64,000 nucleotides of DNA from JAHJDS01 sp964569795 (GTDB taxonomy: Bacteria > Desulfobacterota > Desulfarculia > Desulfarculales > JAHJDS01). Positions 8,316 through 16,340 of the stretch are shown here, in pieces. The stretch lies in assembly GCA_964569795.1 (NCBI GenBank), contig CAZMVB010000010.1, positions 62,001-126,000 of the forward strand. Reading direction: 5' to 3'. Numbering within the stretch: the first letter of the stretch is position 1; every line of letters begins with the position of its first letter. The translations under genes were made by a program, and so were the position numbers. The notes beneath the pieces were generated by a model. That model had not been told where the DNA came from. It saw only the letters and a list, made by a program, of their open reading frames with translations, and searched no databases.

Positions 8316-8702
8316 TCACTTGATCCGGCGACCGACCCAATGGCCGCGCAAGGGCTTACCGAATCCCTTGCCCCACCGGCCGACGAAGTGATTGCCGTCC
8401 GGCGACATCTTGAACTCGAAGTCGCCCCGGTACTCGTCCCAGTTGGCCTGGCCCTCGTACCACCGGCCGCGCAGGATATGGCCCAGGACCACGCCCTTGA
8501 GCCGGCCCTTGCGGTAGGGGTAGGTGCCGGTCACCTGGTCCCCGTTCTGGGTCAGGGTCAAGACCCCGAAGGTCGTCTGCCAGACCCCGGACCAGTCCTG
8601 TGGTTTGGCCCCGGGCGGGTCGGCCTTTTGCGCCCAGACCGGGCCGGCCAGCAATCCGGCCAGGACCAGCCCCGCCAACAGGATGCGACGCCATGCGGTC
8701 AT
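8316..8702 (-). CDS. Small exported beta-rich protein of unknown function
   Basis: A 128-residue protein starting at an ATG with GGGGAGG 7 bases upstream. A signal peptide (MTAWRRILLAGLVLAGLLA, cleavage near VWAQ) is followed by a compact domain of alternating strands: GVWQTTFGVLTLTQNGDQV, GTYPYRKGRLKGVV, GHILRGRWYEG, GDFEFKMSPDGNHFVGRW. The recurring G-x-W/Y pattern with short strands resembles small lipocalin-like or MORN-like folds that bind ligands at the cell surface. No function can be assigned. It lies 54 bases from the lipase gene and may be co-transcribed. Confidence 0.75.
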   Translation of the reverse strand: MTAWRRILLAGLVLAGLLAGPVWAQKADPPGAKPQDWSGVWQTTFGVLTLTQNGDQVTGTYPYRKGRLKGVVLGHILRGRWYEGQANWDEYRGDFEFKMSPDGNHFVGRWGKGFGKPLRGHWVGRRIK

Positions 8703-8852
8703 GATCGATCCTCCCCGTTGAATCGGTCTCCTAAAGATACATCGGCCCCGCCCGCCGGGCAACCCTCTTGGCCGCCGCGGCCGGCGCGGCCACGGGACTT
8801 GATTTGGGTCCCTCAAACAGCCTACACTTGGGAAAGCCATGGGGGAAGCGGG

Positions 8853-9392
8853 GTGAACGTTCCGGACGAGAAGACCTGTTACCGATTGCTCGACGAGGCC
8901 GGCGTGCCGCCGCACATCATCGCCCATTCGACCCTGGTCGCCCGCCTGGCCCTGACCCTGGCCCTGGCCTTGAACGCCGCCGGGTTCCACCTGGACCTGG
9001 ACCTGGTCAAGGCCGGCGGCCTGCTCCATGACATCGCCAAGCTCAACGGCCTCGAAAACGGCGTCGATCATTCCCGGGCCGGGGCCGAGACCCTGCGGGC
9101 CCTGGGGTATCCCGAGGTCGCCGACATCTGCCTGACCCACGTGGTCATCGACGTGGACCGACCCCTGGCCGAGGCCCATCTGATCAACTACGCCGACAAG
9201 CGGGTCCGCCACCAGGCGGTGGTTGACCTCGAGGGTCGGTTCGAGGACCTGATCGAACGCTACGGCCGGGGGCATCCCGAGCGCATCGACCGGATCCGCT
9301 CGAACCTGGACCGGTCCCGGCGACTGGAAAATAGACTGTTCGCCCCGCTGCCCTTTGGACCGGAAGACCTGGAGGCGGAGTCGCGTAAATGA
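8853..9392 (+). CDS. HD-domain phosphohydrolase-like protein
   Basis: A 179-residue HD-superfamily protein. The metal-binding pattern is visible as H25 (IIAHSTLVA), the HD dyad at 59-60 (GGLLHDIAKL), and a later His-Asp rich stretch (LTHVVIDVD). Such proteins hydrolyse phosphate esters of nucleotides or related compounds; the substrate is unknown. The GTG start at 8853 follows GGGGGAAG. The stop overlaps the ddl start as ATGA, so the two are translationally coupled; coupling of a small HD protein with a cell-wall ligase is unexplained. A long open frame upstream in the same phase is antisense to the lipase region and not coding. Confidence 0.85.
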   Translation: MNVPDEKTCYRLLDEAGVPPHIIAHSTLVARLALTLALALNAAGFHLDLDLVKAGGLLHDIAKLNGLENGVDHSRAGAETLRALGYPEVADICLTHVVIDVDRPLAEAHLINYADKRVRHQAVVDLEGRFEDLIERYGRGHPERIDRIRSNLDRSRRLENRLFAPLPFGPEDLEAESRK

Positions 9393-10354
9393 CCAAGCTG
9401 AAGGTGGTCGTCCTGTCCGGCGGCCGATCCCAGGAACGGGAGATCTCCCTCAAGAGCGGCCGGCGCGTCCTGGAGGCCCTGGACCGGACCAAGTACGACG
9501 TGATTTCCCTGGACCCGGCCACGGACCTGGGGACCCTGATCGAGCTGGCGCCGGACCTGGACGTGGCCGTGATCATGCTCCACGGCCGGTGGGGCGAGGA
9601 CGGCACGGTCCAGGGCCTGCTGGACCTGCTGGACGTGCCCTATCAGTCCGCCGGGGCGGCCGGGTGCGTGGTCTCCATGGACAAGGTCATCAGCAAGACC
9701 CTTTACCGGGCGGCCGGCCTGCCGGTGATCGAGGACGTGGTCGTCCGGGCCGGACAGGCGGTGGACCCGGCCCGGGTATTTGCGCAGCTCGGCCCCCAGG
9801 TGGTGGTCAAGCCGGCCCGGGAGGGGTCGTCCATCGGCATAGGCATGCCCCGAAACGAGGCTGAACTACGGGAGGCCCTTGAAAAGGCCCTGGCCAGCGA
9901 CGCCACGGTCTTGATCGAGCGCCGGGTCTTCGGCCGGGAGTTGACCGTGGGGGTGATCGGCAACCACGACCTCGAGGCCCTGCCGTTGATCGAGATCACC
10001 CCGGGCGACCAGTACGAGTACTATGACTACGAAGCCAAGTACATCCCCGGCGCCACCCGGGAGGTCTGTCCGGCCCCCGTCCCGGAGGAGTTGACCCGGC
10101 GGGTCCAGGACCTTGGCCTGGCCGCCCACCGGGCCCTGGGCCTGGAAGGTTATTCCCGAACCGACCTGATCCTGGATTCGAGTCGAAACGACGAACCACT
10201 CTTACTCGAGACCAACACCATCCCCGGCATGACCGAGACCTCCTTGCTGCCCCAGGCCGCGGCCGTGGCCGGGATGGACATGGCCGCCCTGCTCGACCGG
10301 TTGATCGACCTGGCCCTGGAGCGAACCGGACGCCGGGTGCGGGCCTCGGACTGA
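9389..10354 (+). CDS. ddl: D-alanine--D-alanine ligase
   Basis: A 321-residue ATP-grasp ligase that joins two D-alanines for peptidoglycan precursors in the cytoplasm. N-terminal signature VLSGGRSQEREISLKSG, the ATP-binding KPAREGSSIGIGM stretch, EYYDYEAKYIPGAT and the C-terminal NTIPGMTETSLLPQAA with metal- and phosphate-binding residues are all intact. Length is normal for the family. It overlaps the HD gene by 4 bases and is followed 4 bases later by the HExxH gene. No murC/ftsQ neighbours, so it stands outside the usual division-wall cluster. Confidence 0.95.
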   Translation: MTKLKVVVLSGGRSQEREISLKSGRRVLEALDRTKYDVISLDPATDLGTLIELAPDLDVAVIMLHGRWGEDGTVQGLLDLLDVPYQSAGAAGCVVSMDKVISKTLYRAAGLPVIEDVVVRAGQAVDPARVFAQLGPQVVVKPAREGSSIGIGMPRNEAELREALEKALASDATVLIERRVFGRELTVGVIGNHDLEALPLIEITPGDQYEYYDYEAKYIPGATREVCPAPVPEELTRRVQDLGLAAHRALGLEGYSRTDLILDSSRNDEPLLLETNTIPGMTETSLLPQAAAVAGMDMAALLDRLIDLALERTGRRVRASD

Positions 10355-10358
10355 GACC

Positions 10359-10886
10359 GTGCGGCCCGTGTTCGATCAGGATCAGCGGGAGCAACTGCAG
10401 CGGGCGGCCGAGGTGTCCGAGGACGCGGTGGCCGACCACTTCCATCTCAGCTCCAGCCACTGGGAGCGGCACGGCCTGGAGCTGGTCTCGGGGGCCGACC
10501 TGGCCCTGGACGAGGTGGCGGCCGGGGCCTTTGCCCAGGTGCTGTGCTACCAGGTCCATCACGGCGGCGTCCGGCCACACGACCTGTACCGGGTCTGCGT
10601 CCAGGACCACAACATCCTGGCCGCCCTGGCCCTGGAGCCGACGGACATCCTGTTCCCGCTGCTGGTCTATGTCCTGACCCACGAGCTGATCCACGTGGTC
10701 AGGTTCACCCAATACCAGCAGCTCTACGCGGCCGACGAGGGCCGGCGGGAGGCCGAGGAGACCCGGGTCCACCTGGTGACCCACGACCTGCTGAAAGAGC
10801 GCCGGCTGAAAAACCTGGAGCTGGTCCTGGCCTGCTATGATCGGCACCGCCGGGCCCACCTCCCTCCCCGCTTGATCCGCTCCTGA
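10359..10886 (+). CDS. Putative metalloprotease-like protein with HELIH motif
   Basis: A 175-residue protein not placed in a named family. It has a clean HExxH zinc motif (H108-E109-L-I-H112) in a hydrophobic helix (LLVYVLTHELIHVVRFTQY), and a Glu cluster 20-25 residues later (E131, E133, E134) that could supply the third zinc ligand as in gluzincins. The N-terminal half is charged and helical. No signal peptide, so a cytoplasmic protease or a structural zinc protein is possible. It follows ddl by 4 bases and is probably co-transcribed. GTG start; another GTG lies three codons in. Confidence 0.75.
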   Translation: MRPVFDQDQREQLQRAAEVSEDAVADHFHLSSSHWERHGLELVSGADLALDEVAAGAFAQVLCYQVHHGGVRPHDLYRVCVQDHNILAALALEPTDILFPLLVYVLTHELIHVVRFTQYQQLYAADEGRREAEETRVHLVTHDLLKERRLKNLELVLACYDRHRRAHLPPRLIRS

Positions 10887-10887
10887 T

Positions 10888-10919
10888 TTTTTCGTACCCT
10901 AGTTGAGGTCACGGAGATG
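10888..10919 (+). repeat. Direct repeat copy 1 (leader duplication)
   Basis: TTTTTCGTACCCTAGTTGA followed by GGTCACGGAGATG. It is nearly identical to 11039-11070, which is the leader and ribosome site of the flavin reductase gene; offset 151 bases, three mismatches over about 32 bases. It begins just after the stop of the HELIH gene. No reading frame follows copy 1, so it is either a decayed duplicate or part of a structured leader. Confidence 0.7.
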
Positions 10920-10934
10920 GTTCGACGTTCTTGG

Positions 10935-10987
10935 CGGTTCGGCGCGAACGACTTATCCCGCCTACCGGGTCCTGGTGGGCCGAACCG
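10935..10987 (+). ncRNA. Potential structured leader: 9-base stem with internal hairpin
   Basis: CGGTTCGGC (10935-10943) pairs perfectly with GCCGAACCG (10979-10987). The enclosed 35 bases include CCCG-CCTA-CGGG, itself able to pair. The element lies between the two direct repeats upstream of the flavin reductase gene. It does not match a riboswitch class I recognise, and GC-rich DNA gives many chance stems, so this stays a low-confidence call. Confidence 0.3.
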
Positions 10988-11038
10988 GCAAGAACTGCTC
11001 CCGTCGAGCGACCTGCTGTTTAGGTGACGTTGCACCGG

Positions 11039-11070
11039 TTTTTCGTACCCTAGTTGACGTGACGGAGGTG
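11039..11070 (+). repeat. Direct repeat copy 2, containing the ribosome site of the flavin reductase gene
   Basis: TTTTTCGTACCCTAGTTGA followed by CGTGACGGAGGTG. The GGAGG at its end is the ribosome-binding site of the gene starting at 11078. It matches copy 1 at 10888-10919 with three substitutions. Confidence 0.7.
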
Positions 11071-11077
11071 ACCTCTC

Positions 11078-11641
11078 GTGGACAAGAAGAAGGTTCTGAT
11101 ATTGCTGGGCAGTCCCCGCAAGAAGGGCAACAGCGCCGCCCTGGCCGGGCGGATCGCCGCCGGGGCCGAGGGGGCCGGGGCCGAGGTCGAGCTGGTCTAT
11201 CTGAACGGCCTGAAAATCTCGCCCTGCCAGTCCTGCTACGCCTGCCACAAACCGGACAGTGCGGGTTGCGCCGTGGATGACGACATGCAGCCGCTGTACG
11301 AAAAACTCAAGGCGGCCGACGCCTGGGTCTGGGCCAGCCCGGTTTACTGGTTCAACGTGTCGGCCCAGACCAAGCTGGTCATGGACCGCCTGTTCGCCAT
11401 GGGGGCCTACCGGATCAACCCGACCAAGAAGAAGGGGGCAGTGGCCATGAGCTTCGGGGACATTGACCCGTTCGCCTCGGGCTGCGTCAACGCCCTGCGC
11501 GTCTTTCAGGACGCCTGCCGCTACATCGGCCTGCCCCTGGTGGGCATGGTTTACGGCAGCGCCAACGATCCGGGCGAGATCGCGGCCAACGCCGAGCTGA
11601 TGTCCAAGGCCGAGGCCCTGGGCAAGAAGCTGGCCGCCTGA
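11078..11641 (+). CDS. NADPH-dependent FMN reductase / iron-sulfur flavoprotein family
   Basis: A 187-residue flavodoxin-fold protein. The phosphate-binding loop LGSPRKKGNSAALA near residue 7 binds FMN; CQSCYACHKPDSAGCAVDD carries the cysteine cluster seen in iron-sulfur flavoproteins and related reductases; ASPVYWFNVSAQTKLVMDR is the conserved second flavin loop. It likely transfers electrons from NAD(P)H or ferredoxin to a flavin or quinone-type acceptor in the cytoplasm. The cysteine spacing is not the exact compact CX2CX2CX4-7C of archaeal Isf, so cluster binding is uncertain. GTG start with GGAGGTG 7 bases upstream, inside the second leader repeat. Confidence 0.88.
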   Translation: MDKKKVLILLGSPRKKGNSAALAGRIAAGAEGAGAEVELVYLNGLKISPCQSCYACHKPDSAGCAVDDDMQPLYEKLKAADAWVWASPVYWFNVSAQTKLVMDRLFAMGAYRINPTKKKGAVAMSFGDIDPFASGCVNALRVFQDACRYIGLPLVGMVYGSANDPGEIAANAELMSKAEALGKKLAA

Positions 11642-11801
11642 CAAGGCGACCCGGATACTGGTGGAAACGCTTGATTCGGCCGGGCCCAGGCATGGTATCA
11701 TATTACTGAAAAAGACCCGGTCGGGGCGTTGCCAGGCGATTGAAACGGGACGCCCTGGGACCGGGCTGACAGTTGTAAAAAATTTTGACGGGATCGGCGA
11801 G

Positions 11802-12224
11802 ATGTCTCGTCTCATGACAAGATGGGCGGCCATGGTCGTCCTGGCATTGGTCGCAATCACGCTCGCCGCCTGGCCGGCCGCGGCCCGGACGGTTTACGTC
11901 AAGCGGACCCAGGTGGCGGTTTACTCCGGCCCGGCGTCCTACTACAGCGCGGTGTGCTTTGCCCAGCAAGGCGAGGCCTTGCAGGTCATTTCTCAAAAAG
12001 GCGACTGGATCCAGGTCCGGGCGGCCGGGGGAACGGGCTGGGTCTTTTGGAAGGGCCTGACCAACCGCCGGTCGAGCCTGGCCAGCCTGAACGGCCTGGT
12101 GGTCGATACGGACCTGTTTTCCGGGGTGGACCGGACGGCCGGAATCAAGGCCCTGAAGATGTCGGCCTCGCTTCAAGACCGGCTAATGAGTCAGTTTTTG
12201 GGCAGCGACCAGTCCGGGATGTGA
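11802..12224 (+). CDS. Exported bacterial SH3-domain protein
   Basis: A 140-residue protein with a signal peptide (MSRLMTRWAAMVVLALVAIT, cleavage after WPAAA), then one bacterial SH3 (SH3_3) domain: VYVKRTQVAVYSGPASYYSA, QQGEALQVISQKGDWIQVRA and GTGWVFWKGL. Such domains bind cell-wall peptides or protein partners in the periplasm. The C-terminal 50 residues (VVDTDLFSGVDRTAGIKAL) form a helical tail with no known match. The stop overlaps the next gene's GTG as GTGA. Starts 12 or 30 bases downstream are also possible; no strong ribosome site separates them. Confidence 0.82.
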   Translation: MSRLMTRWAAMVVLALVAITLAAWPAAARTVYVKRTQVAVYSGPASYYSAVCFAQQGEALQVISQKGDWIQVRAAGGTGWVFWKGLTNRRSSLASLNGLVVDTDLFSGVDRTAGIKALKMSASLQDRLMSQFLGSDQSGM

Positions 12225-12697
12225 GCCGAGCCATTTCCGATCTGAAAATCTGGATAGATGCCGACGGCTGCCCCCGGGCAGTCAAGGACCTGGTGTTCCG
12301 GGCCTCGCACCGCCTGCGGATCCCCGTGGTCCTGGTGGCCGACCGTCCCCTGGCGCCGAACCGGTCACCGCTCATCTCGCAAAAAATAGTACCGCGCGAC
12401 CTGGACAGCGCCGACAAGTTCATCATCAAGGAAGTTCGGCCGGGCGACCTGGTGATCACCGCTGACCTGCCCCTGGCGGCCGAGGTGGTGGAACGCGGGG
12501 CCACGGCCATGGAGCCCCGCGGCGAGCTTTTTTCGTCGGAAAACGTGCGCGCCCGCCTGTCCATGCGCGATTTTCTGATGTCCCTGCGCGAGGCGGGTCA
12601 GGTCCTGGGCGGGCCGGCCCCGTTCTCCGGCAAGGACAAACAGCGGTTTGCCGCCGCCCTCGACCGTTTCCTGACCCAGCGCCTCAGAACGGATTGA
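12221..12697 (+). CDS. YaiI/YqxD family protein (UPF0178)
   Basis: A 158-residue UPF0178 protein. The family signature opens it (KIWIDADGCPRAVKDLVFRA), followed by DSADKFIIKEVRPGDLVITADLPLAAEVV and the LSMRDFLMSLREAG block. The fold is PIN-like, with acidic residues that could bind a metal, but no enzymatic activity is established for the family. The GTG start overlaps the stop of the SH3 gene by 4 bases. Confidence 0.93.
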   Translation: MSRAISDLKIWIDADGCPRAVKDLVFRASHRLRIPVVLVADRPLAPNRSPLISQKIVPRDLDSADKFIIKEVRPGDLVITADLPLAAEVVERGATAMEPRGELFSSENVRARLSMRDFLMSLREAGQVLGGPAPFSGKDKQRFAAALDRFLTQRLRTD

Positions 12698-12791
12698 CCC
12701 GCCCCGCCGCCCGACCCGTCCAGGGCCGGTATTTTGCCGTCATGTCCGAAAACGGCTAGACGCCGAAACGGGTCCTTGATATGTAGCCTTC

Positions 12792-14243
12792 ATGGAACTG
12801 GATGCCGCCCAATGCTACGCCGCCCTGTCCGCCCGCGATCCGCGATTCGACGGCGTTTTTTATATTGGGGTCAGGACCACCGGCATCTACTGCCGGCCCA
12901 TCTGTCCGGCGCGGCTGCCGGCCGCGGACCGGTGCGAGTTCTTTGCCAGCGCCGCCGAGGCCGAGCGGGCGGGATACCGGGCCTGCTGGCGCTGTCGTCC
13001 TGAACTCGCCCCGGGCAACGCGGCGGTCGATGCCCGGTCGCGTCTGGCCCGGTCGGCCTGGGCCAAGATCGAGGCCGGCTTTTTGAACGACCACTCCCTC
13101 GAGGAGCTGAGTAAAAACCTGGGCGTGACCCCGCGCCATCTGCGGCGGGTGATCGAGGCCGAGTTCGGCATCACCCCCATCGAGCTGGCCCAGACCAGGC
13201 GCCTGGCCCTGGCCAAGCAGTTGCTGCACGATACCCGGATGTCCATGGTTGACGTGGCCTTTACGGCCGGCTTCGGTAGCGTCCGCCGGTTCAACGCCCT
13301 GTTTCAGGAGCGGTTCAAGCAACGGCCGTCCTCTGTCCGGCGCGGTCACGGCAACGGGGCACCGGACGCTGATTCGATCTCCCTGCGCCTGGACTTCCGC
13401 CCGCCGCTGGACTGGGAGGCCCTGCTCGCGTTCTTTCGGGCCCGGGCCACCCCCGGGGTGGAGGCGGTCGGCTCGGGTGAGTATCGGCGGGCCGTGTCGC
13501 TCGACGGGCACGTGGGCTGGGTGGCCGTCGGCGCCGAGCCGGGGCGGAATCGACTCCGGGCCCGGGTGGCCTTGTCCCTGGCCCCGAGACTGATGGAGGT
13601 CACCGCCCGCCTCCGGTCGCTGTTCGATCTGGACGCCCGTCCCGATGTCATCAGCCAGCACCTCGGGCTCGATCCCTTTCTCCGGCCCCTGCTGGCCGCC
13701 CGGCCCGGTTTGCGGGTGCCCGGCGCCTTTGACGGCTTCGAGCTGGCGATCCGCGCCGTGATCGGTCAGCAGGTCTCGGTCCGGGCAGCGACCACGATCT
13801 GCGGCCGGCTGGTCGATCAATTCGGGGGGGAGGTTAAGGCCGATCTGGACCGTCTTTCCAGGACGTTCCCCACGGCCCAAAGGCTGGCCAAGGCCCCGGT
13901 CGCCCAGGTCAACAAGATCGGTGTTCCGGAGGCGCGCGCCCGGACGATCGTCGCCCTGGCGCGGCTGGCGGCCGAGGGAGGCCTGGACCTGTCCCCGGGC
14001 GGGGACCCGGAAACAACGGTCGCCGCCCTGCAAACCGTCACCGGGATCGGGCCCTGGACGGCCCATTATCTGGCCTTGCGGGCCCTGCGCTGGCCGGACG
14101 CCTTCCCGGCCGGGGACCTGGCCGTCCGCCGGGCCCTGGGCGTGGACACCGCCCGCGCCGCCGAGCGGCGATCAGCGCCCTGGCGGCCCTGGCGGGCCTA
14201 CGCGGTCGTTCATCTCTGGTCCGATTATGCCCATCGAGGTTGA
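12792..14243 (+). CDS. Ada-AlkA fusion: methyl phosphotriester sensor/regulator with DNA-3-methyladenine glycosylase
   Basis: A 483-residue three-part alkylation-repair protein. Residues 1-75 are the Ada zinc domain with cysteines 34, 38, 65 and 68 (TTGIYCRPICPAR, ACWRCRPE), C34 being the methyl acceptor for phosphotriesters. Residues 90-185 are an AraC-type helix-turn-helix (SLEELSKNLGVTPRHLRRVI). Residues 195-480 are AlkA: an N-terminal beta domain, then the helix-hairpin-helix glycosylase with VTGIGPWTAHYLAL and the catalytic Asp in PAGDLAVRRALG. It senses methylated DNA, activates repair genes and excises alkylated bases. The downstream gene encodes the O6-alkylguanine transferase. Confidence 0.93.
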   Translation: MELDAAQCYAALSARDPRFDGVFYIGVRTTGIYCRPICPARLPAADRCEFFASAAEAERAGYRACWRCRPELAPGNAAVDARSRLARSAWAKIEAGFLNDHSLEELSKNLGVTPRHLRRVIEAEFGITPIELAQTRRLALAKQLLHDTRMSMVDVAFTAGFGSVRRFNALFQERFKQRPSSVRRGHGNGAPDADSISLRLDFRPPLDWEALLAFFRARATPGVEAVGSGEYRRAVSLDGHVGWVAVGAEPGRNRLRARVALSLAPRLMEVTARLRSLFDLDARPDVISQHLGLDPFLRPLLAARPGLRVPGAFDGFELAIRAVIGQQVSVRAATTICGRLVDQFGGEVKADLDRLSRTFPTAQRLAKAPVAQVNKIGVPEARARTIVALARLAAEGGLDLSPGGDPETTVAALQTVTGIGPWTAHYLALRALRWPDAFPAGDLAVRRALGVDTARAAERRSAPWRPWRAYAVVHLWSDYAHRG

Positions 14244-14245
14244 CC

Positions 14246-14749
14246 ATGAAAATCTACGCCAAATCGATTGACTCGCCGCTGGGGGCGATCCATTTGGTGG
14301 CCGCTGACAACGCTCTCGTCGGCGTGTATCTGCCCGCCCAGCGCCCGGCCCATCGGCCGGAACTCGTGGAAGCCATGTCCCACCCGATCCTCGACCGCGC
14401 TGCCGGCCAGTTCGAGGAATATTTTAAAGGCGAGCGGACCGCCTTTTCAGTGCCGCTGGCCCAGACGGGCACGCCCTTCCAGCGATCCGTATGGACGGCC
14501 CTGCTGACGATCCCGTTCGGCGAGCAACGCTCCTACACCTGGCTGGCCCGCCAGGTCGGCCGTCCGCGGGCCGTCCGGGCGGTGGGTGCCGCCAACGGGG
14601 CCAACCGACTGCCCATTATCGTGCCCTGCCATCGCGTCATCCACAAGGACGGGTCCCTGGCGGGCTACGGCGGCGGCGTGGAGGTGAAGCGCTGGCTGCT
14701 GGACCACGAACGCGCCGTGGCCGAGAGAATGGAGATGGCCACTCCCTGA
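14246..14749 (+). CDS. ogt: Methylated-DNA--protein-cysteine methyltransferase
   Basis: A 167-residue suicide repair enzyme that takes the alkyl group from O6-alkylguanine onto its own cysteine. The active-site motif is IIVPCHRVIHKDG, with the DNA-binding helix-turn-helix before it (QRSYTWLARQVGRPRAVRAVG). The ATG at 14246 is preferred to the TTG two codons upstream because GAGGT lies 6 bases before it, at the end of the preceding gene. It is directly downstream of the Ada-AlkA fusion, forming a compact adaptive-response unit. Confidence 0.95.
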   Translation: MKIYAKSIDSPLGAIHLVAADNALVGVYLPAQRPAHRPELVEAMSHPILDRAAGQFEEYFKGERTAFSVPLAQTGTPFQRSVWTALLTIPFGEQRSYTWLARQVGRPRAVRAVGAANGANRLPIIVPCHRVIHKDGSLAGYGGGVEVKRWLLDHERAVAERMEMATP

Positions 14750-14863
14750 CAACGGACAGGCCGCCGGGACGGACTGTATTTTTGACTTGGCCACCTGATC
14801 CGGCCAGAATCATCCTTGTCATTTCGTTTTGCTTCTTCCCTCGGACCGACGTTGTAACGGCCG

Positions 14864-15571
14864 ATGCTGCTCGTCCTCTTCGACATAGACGGCACACTGC
14901 TGAACACCTATCAGGTCGATGGAGACTGCTACGTCCGGGCCCTGGAGCTGGAATTCGGTATCGCCCTGGCCGACCAGGACTGGGACCAATTCGAGACCGT
15001 GACCGACGCCGGGGTGCTGCGGGAGCTTTTTGCCGAAAAATTCGGCCGGCCCCCCGAACCGGAAGAGGTCCGGGCCTTCATCGACCGGTTCGTGTCCCTG
15101 CTGCGGCAGGCATATGAGGCCGCCCCCGAGCTTTTTCAGGAAATCAGAGGCGCCTCGAATCTCCTGAAGCGGTTGGAGACCTCGGACGGCCGGCGGGTCG
15201 GCCTGGCCACCGGCGGGTGGCGGGCCTCGGCCCTGTTCAAGCTGGGGTGCGCCGGGATTTTGCCCGAAAAACTGCCCCTGTCCACGGCCGAGGACGGTAA
15301 TTCCCGGGAGTCAGTCGTCAGAAGGTGCATTTCCAGGGCCAGGACCGTTTACCGGGTCGATCGATTCGACCGGATCGTCAGCGTGGGCGACCGGGTGTGG
15401 GACATAAAGACCGCCCGGTCCCTGAACCTGCCGTTTGTCGGGGTGGGCGACCCGGAACGGCTGCGCCGCTGGGGGGCGTTTCAGGCCGTCCCGGATTTTC
15501 AAGACCCGGACGGCCTTATCGCCGCCTTGAACCAGGCCCGGATACCAAACCGGGGCGGAGACGAAAATTGA
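14864..15571 (+). CDS. HAD-family hydrolase
   Basis: A 235-residue haloacid-dehalogenase superfamily hydrolase with a helical cap. Motif I is FDIDGTLLNT at the N-terminus (catalytic Asp pair), motif II the ATGG stretch near 110, and motif III/IV are SVGDRVWDIKTAR with the metal-binding Asp pair. The cap between residues 18 and 90 puts it in the phosphoglycolate-phosphatase-like subgroup. The substrate is probably a small phosphate ester. The start is taken at ATG 14864. It stands alone between the Ogt gene and the acetyltransferase. Confidence 0.88.
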   Translation: MLLVLFDIDGTLLNTYQVDGDCYVRALELEFGIALADQDWDQFETVTDAGVLRELFAEKFGRPPEPEEVRAFIDRFVSLLRQAYEAAPELFQEIRGASNLLKRLETSDGRRVGLATGGWRASALFKLGCAGILPEKLPLSTAEDGNSRESVVRRCISRARTVYRVDRFDRIVSVGDRVWDIKTARSLNLPFVGVGDPERLRRWGAFQAVPDFQDPDGLIAALNQARIPNRGGDEN

Positions 15572-15650
15572 CAATTTCCAGTGGGTCAAATAAATATTTT
15601 TCCAACGGACCGGATACACCGGGCCGCCGACCCAGGCCGGGGAGGGCGTC

Positions 15651-16247
15651 ATGGTCGAATACCGTCCGGCAGTAAAGGAAGACAGCGTGGTCATGGCGGA
15701 CCTGATCCGCATCGCCGCCGGCGGGGTGGTGGACTTCCTGTTTCACGATTTGATCAAGGGCGTGACCCCGGTCCAGATCCTGGCCAACGGCCTCAAGAAC
15801 GACCGCTATCCGCACACCTATAAAAATGCCCTGGTGGCGGTGAAGGGGCCGGCGGTGATCGGCGTGGCTTTGTCCTACCCATCGCAATATCACGGCGTCA
15901 CCGAGGCGCTGAGGGCCTTTGTCCCCCAGGAGCGGCTGGATCACCTGGCGGCCTTTTACGAGGCCCGGGTCGAGAACAGCCTCTATCTGGACTCCCTGGC
16001 CGTGTTCGAGGAGTTCCGGGGCCAAGGCGTGGGCGGCCGCTTGATCTCGCTCACCAAGGAAAAGGCCCTGGCCGCCGGCTTTGACACGGTCAGCCTGATC
16101 GCCCTGGCCGACAATGCCCCGGCCCTGAGCGTTTACCGGCGTCACGGATTCGAGGTCGTGGCCGAGATCCCGGTCGCGCCCCACGAACTGATTCCCCACC
16201 AGGGCGGCTCCCTGCTGCTCAGGGCCTCGGCCCGAAGCGATGCCTAG
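15651..16247 (+). CDS. GNAT-family N-acetyltransferase
   Basis: A 198-residue acetyltransferase. The acetyl-CoA pyrophosphate-binding motif A is complete: LYLDSLAVFEEFRGQGVGGRL (R/QGxGxG/A), followed by the conserved ALADNAPALSVYRRHGFEVV region. The N-terminal half has a longer than usual insert (residues 30-90). The acceptor could be a small amine or protein N-terminus; nothing nearby identifies it. It follows the HAD gene by 79 bases. Confidence 0.88.
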   Translation: MVEYRPAVKEDSVVMADLIRIAAGGVVDFLFHDLIKGVTPVQILANGLKNDRYPHTYKNALVAVKGPAVIGVALSYPSQYHGVTEALRAFVPQERLDHLAAFYEARVENSLYLDSLAVFEEFRGQGVGGRLISLTKEKALAAGFDTVSLIALADNAPALSVYRRHGFEVVAEIPVAPHELIPHQGGSLLLRASARSDA

Positions 16248-16340
16248 AGGCTCGGCGGCGAACTCTGCCACCAGCCACGGCCCGGCCATCGAAGGGCCCT
16301 TTTGAAATAAATCTGAAATGATCGATGAGGATTTTACCGG

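Noticed and set aside
10903..11280. Open frame spanning the duplicated leader
   Set aside because: It runs through the repeats and stem and overlaps the flavin reductase in another frame without a ribosome site.
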